Below, one piece after another: positions 61,675 through 64,000 of a stretch of 64,000 nucleotides of DNA. Each line of letters begins with the position of its first letter. The stretch's first letter is position 1. This stretch comes from an uncultured Tenacibaculum sp. GTDB lineage: Bacteria > Bacteroidota > Bacteroidia > Flavobacteriales > Flavobacteriaceae. Where the stretch lies: contig NZ_CANNBW010000003.1 of NCBI RefSeq assembly GCF_947502995.1, positions 62,001 to 126,000 of the forward strand. Reading direction: 5' to 3'. Both the position numbers and the translations under genes were made by a program. The notes under the pieces were generated by a model that was not told the DNA's origin, ran no database searches, and saw only the letters and a list, made by a program, of their open reading frames with translations.

Positions 61675-62190
61675 CTATTCTTTAAACCAACTTGCATATT
61701 TCACATAGTTGTTAGCGATTCTATCTACTTCACCAGAAGTTAATTCCGGAGAAATATCTTTTACTTTTTTTGCAGGAACGCCAGCGTAAATACTTCCACT
61801 TTTTACGTGGGTATTTTTAGTAACTACTGCTCCGGCTGCAATAATAGTGTTACTTTCTATTACACAATCATCCATAATAATACTTCCCATACCGACTAAA
61901 ACATTATCATGAATTGTACAACCATGTACAATCGCATTATGTCCTATAGATACATTATTTCCAATTGTTGTCGGAGATTTTTCATATGTTGCGTGAATTA
62001 CTGCTCCGTCTTGAACATTCACTTTATTTCCCATTTTTATAAAGTGAACATCTCCTCTAATTACAGCATTAAACCATACACTACATTGTTCTCCCATTGT
62101 TACTTCTCCTACAATAGTTGCGTTTTCGGCTGTAAAACAATCTTTTGGTATTTGAGGTTCTTTACCTCTTACAGATTTTATTATTGGCAT
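61675..62190 (-). CDS. Gamma carbonic anhydrase-family protein
   Basis: A 171-residue left-handed beta-helix protein of the gamma carbonic anhydrase/PaaY family. Hexapeptide repeats run from about 15 to 140. The three metal histidines lie in AVIHATYEK, SIGHNAIVHGC. The loop that carries the catalytic Glu62/Glu84 of archaeal Cam is not evident, so activity is uncertain, as for most bacterial homologues. It overlaps the upstream gene by ten bases. Confidence 0.9.
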   Translation of the reverse strand: MPIIKSVRGKEPQIPKDCFTAENATIVGEVTMGEQCSVWFNAVIRGDVHFIKMGNKVNVQDGAVIHATYEKSPTTIGNNVSIGHNAIVHGCTIHDNVLVGMGSIIMDDCVIESNTIIAAGAVVTKNTHVKSGSIYAGVPAKKVKDISPELTSGEVDRIANNYVKYASWFKE

Positions 62191-62633
62191 TTTATAATCT
62201 TAAGCTTATTATTATTCCACTCTACTATTCTAAACGTTTTCTTTTCTCTAACAACTTTATTCTCTCTCCATGGCCACTTAGTAGTTTCAAAATCAATTGT
62301 TATTAAATTTATATCTAATTTATAACTATGAGCTCTTTTTTTAGATTCACCAACAGGACAAAATACGTTATTTCTATATAAAATTGTTCCATTCTTTCTG
62401 AATCTTATTTTTTCTCCAAATAAATTCTTTTTCTTCTTTTTTAAAATTTTAGCTTCACTTAACCCTCTAAAATTAGTATCCGGTTTTTCCTTAGGTAAAA
62501 AACAAATGGAGTCATTTTCAAACCAATGAGAGATTTTCCAATCTTTTCCTGTTAAAATTTTTAATGAATCTAGCTCTTGTGACTCACAAAAAAAAGCCAT
62601 TAATAAAATAAATAAGGTACTTATTTTAATCAT
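62181..62633 (-). CDS. Small exported protein of unknown function
   Basis: A 150-residue protein with a signal peptide (about 1-18; MAFFCESQ leaves open a lipoprotein with Cys16). The mature part is basic and beta-rich (DWKISHWFENDSICF, IRFRKNGTILYRNNVFC, KTFRIVEWNNNKLKIIKC), like small lipocalin-type proteins of Bacteroidota. It overlaps the response regulator gene by four bases and the gamma-CA gene by ten, so all are in one transcript. Confidence 0.65.
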   Translation of the reverse strand: MIKISTLFILLMAFFCESQELDSLKILTGKDWKISHWFENDSICFLPKEKPDTNFRGLSEAKILKKKKKNLFGEKIRFRKNGTILYRNNVFCPVGESKKRAHSYKLDINLITIDFETTKWPWRENKVVREKKTFRIVEWNNNKLKIIKCQ

Positions 62634-63358
62634 TTAAAATACGCCAATAAGTTTCCTTTCTTAGAAGCAGAAACTAACACTTCTTTTCCGTTGATTAATT
62701 CTACACTTCCTCCTTTTCCTTTTTTATACTTTGTGATATGATTTATGTTTACCATATAAGATTTATGAATTCTAGCGAAAGGATACTCTTTTAAAACTTC
62801 TTCAAAATGTTTTAAAGTTTTACTTACTATTTTCTTAGAGTTAGAAAAATGAATTTCTGTATAATTATCATCTGCTTTACAAAAAATAATATCTTCTACA
62901 TTAATTACTTCAAAACCATCTTGAAGTGGAATGGTAATTTTTCCTTTTATTGTTCTACTTGGAGTTAAAACTTTATTCTGTAATTGATTTTCTTTTTCTT
63001 TGATTTCTAATACTAAATTCACAGATTTTATTAATTCATCTATAGAAATTGGTTTTAATAAATAATACGTTGCTTGGTTATTTAATGCTTCAATTGCATA
63101 ATGGTCGTAAGCAGTTACAAAAATAGTTTCGAAAGTTTTATCTTCTACCTTCTCTAACAAATCAAAACCATTACCAAAAGGCATTTCAACATCTAAAAAA
63201 ACAAGATCTAGTTCATGTTGCTGAATCAATTCATAAGCTTCTTCAATATTACTCGCCTCTCCCATTAATTCGATACTTGGGCAATATTTTTTTACATAAT
63301 TCTTAAGAATTTCTCTACTGATTTGCTCATCTTCAACAATAATAGTTTTTAATTTCAT
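62630..63358 (-). CDS. LytTR-family response regulator
   Basis: A 242-residue regulator. The receiver domain (1-120) has the acidic pair in IIVEDEQ, the phosphoacceptor Asp56 in LVFLDVEMP and Lys in YYLLKPI. The C-terminal LytTR DNA-binding domain covers about 140-242 (DIIFCKADDNYTEIHF, FARIHKSYMVNINHI). It is three bases downstream of its kinase partner gene. Target genes are unknown. Confidence 0.95.
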   Translation of the reverse strand: MKLKTIIVEDEQISREILKNYVKKYCPSIELMGEASNIEEAYELIQQHELDLVFLDVEMPFGNGFDLLEKVEDKTFETIFVTAYDHYAIEALNNQATYYLLKPISIDELIKSVNLVLEIKEKENQLQNKVLTPSRTIKGKITIPLQDGFEVINVEDIIFCKADDNYTEIHFSNSKKIVSKTLKHFEEVLKEYPFARIHKSYMVNINHITKYKKGKGGSVELINGKEVLVSASKKGNLLAYFK

Positions 63359-63361
63359 AAC

Positions 63362-64000
63362 TTATTTTTTTAGGGTTAGTTCTACTTTGGTTCCACTTCC
63401 GTCTTCTAAAAGATCTGTTATAATTACATCTACTTTATCTTGGTACATATCATTTAAAATAGCTATTCTATTTTTAATTGTACTCATTCCTTTAGATTTT
63501 TGTTTTAGTTGATTTTTCGTCTTCATTTCCAAGGATCTTTTCCTTCCTATTCCGTCATCTTCAATAACAATGGTAACTGAATTATAATCTTTCTTTTTAA
63601 TTGCTATAGTTAAATTTCCTTTTTCTTTTTTATAACGTAAACCATGCCAAATTGCATTTTCTATATAAGGTTGTAATAACATTGGAGGAATTTTAAATTC
63701 ATCTAAGTTTATGCCCTCATCAACATTTATTGTATAATCGAATTTATCTCTAAATCGATTGTGTTCTAATTTTACATAAAGCTCTAATAATTCTATTTCC
63801 TTTGTAAAAGGAATAAAATCTTCATCAGAATTCTCTAATACGGAACGCATTAAAGCTGAAAACTCTGATAAATATCTGTTCGCATTTCTCTCATCATTTA
63901 CTGCTATAAAACTATTTACAGAATTTAAAGCATTAAATATAAAATGCGGATTCATTTGTGAACGCATAGACTTTAAAGCCAACAAGTTATTAGCTAATTG
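63362..64000 (-). CDS. LytS-type sensor histidine kinase, N-terminus outside the window
   Basis: The C-terminal part (213 residues in the window) of a kinase in the LytS/YehU family. It has the H box QMNPHFIFNALNSVNSF and the ATPase motifs LQPYIENAIWHGL and IEDDGIGRKRS. The frame stays open to position 64000, so the sensor region lies beyond the edge. A TTG at 63985 is not taken as a start. It is directly upstream of the LytTR regulator and forms a pair with it. Confidence 0.93.
   Translation of the reverse strand, partial: QLANNLLALKSMRSQMNPHFIFNALNSVNSFIAVNDERNANRYLSEFSALMRSVLENSDEDFIPFTKEIELLELYVKLEHNRFRDKFDYTINVDEGINLDEFKIPPMLLQPYIENAIWHGLRYKKEKGNLTIAIKKKDYNSVTIVIEDDGIGRKRSLEMKTKNQLKQKSKGMSTIKNRIAILNDMYQDKVDVIITDLLEDGSGTKVELTLKK

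Noticed and set aside
1..64000. CRISPR arrays, insertion sequences, prophage or integrative elements
   Set aside because: No regularly spaced repeats, transposase, integrase or phage structural genes were seen, and composition is uniform.

Overview
This is a low-GC chromosomal window from a Bacteroidota bacterium, most likely a marine member of the Flavobacteriaceae (Tenacibaculum/Polaribacter-like). That placement rests on promoters of the form TTG-N18-22-TAnnTTTG, very few Shine-Dalgarno sequences, lipoproteins with relaxed lipoboxes, a type IX secretion C-terminal sorting domain, a split metH, and TonB-plug/carboxypeptidase-regulatory-domain proteins. No rRNA, CRISPR array, prophage or insertion sequence was seen.

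Layout. 1-4.5 kb: sensor histidine kinase, HIT protein, greA, a Rieske-like lipoprotein and purK-purE. 4.5-8.9 kb: surface lipoproteins (two jelly-roll, lyase-like proteins and one leucine-rich-repeat protein) around a Crp-type regulator. 8.9-12.3 kb: M3 peptidase, a second Crp-type regulator and a metallo-beta-lactamase-fold hydrolase. 12.4-18.7 kb: three tandem paralogues with an N-terminal carboxypeptidase-regulatory domain, converging on a large MG2/TonB-plug protein. 18.7-26.1 kb: glycosyltransferase, haem-binding protein, lpd, a T9SS-secreted alpha/beta hydrolase and a PpiD-like isomerase. 26.2-31.6 kb: an envelope operon (coaX, outer-membrane barrel, TPR protein, lptC, CNNM protein). 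31.7-32.2 kb: two identical tRNA-Phe genes. 32.3-34.6 kb: S9 peptidase. 34.6-39.9 kb: methionine operon (metH N-half, metH C-half, a small gene, metF) behind a SAM-I riboswitch. 40.2-41.7 kb: an unrecognised secreted lipoprotein. 41.9-59.0 kb: a continuous minus-strand sulfur block. 59.1-64.0 kb: an EEP hydrolase, a Spy-like basic protein, a DUF2314 protein, a gamma carbonic anhydrase and a LytTR/LytS two-component pair cut by the window edge.

The sulfur block is the most coherent biology here. Sulfate is activated by CysD/CysN, reduced by CysH and then by a ferredoxin-type sulfite reductase. Its sirohaem comes from the CobA and Met8-type enzymes, and its electrons probably come from two ferredoxins and a TrxR-like ferredoxin-NADP reductase. 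CysE and CysM make cysteine. Upstream lie the assimilation enzymes for homocysteine: a triple fusion of homoserine acetyltransferase, aspartokinase and homoserine dehydrogenase, plus two PLP sulfhydrylases. Homocysteine is then methylated by the split MetH using MetF-derived methyl-THF. Two SAM-I riboswitches (upstream of metH and of metY) give feedback by SAM. An Rrf2 regulator with four clustered cysteines sits between the methionine and cysteine halves, next to a candidate operator. No APS kinase gene is visible in the block.

The strongest leads are the metH riboswitch, whose complete translational ON/OFF switch can be read from complementary 8-9-base segments; the MetX-AK-HSD fusion; the CysH with an altered nucleotide loop and no neighbouring APS kinase; the Rieske-fold lipoprotein that lost both histidine ligands; and the three tandem paralogues with an unrecognised conserved C-terminal domain. 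All calls come from reading the sequence only; no database search was run.
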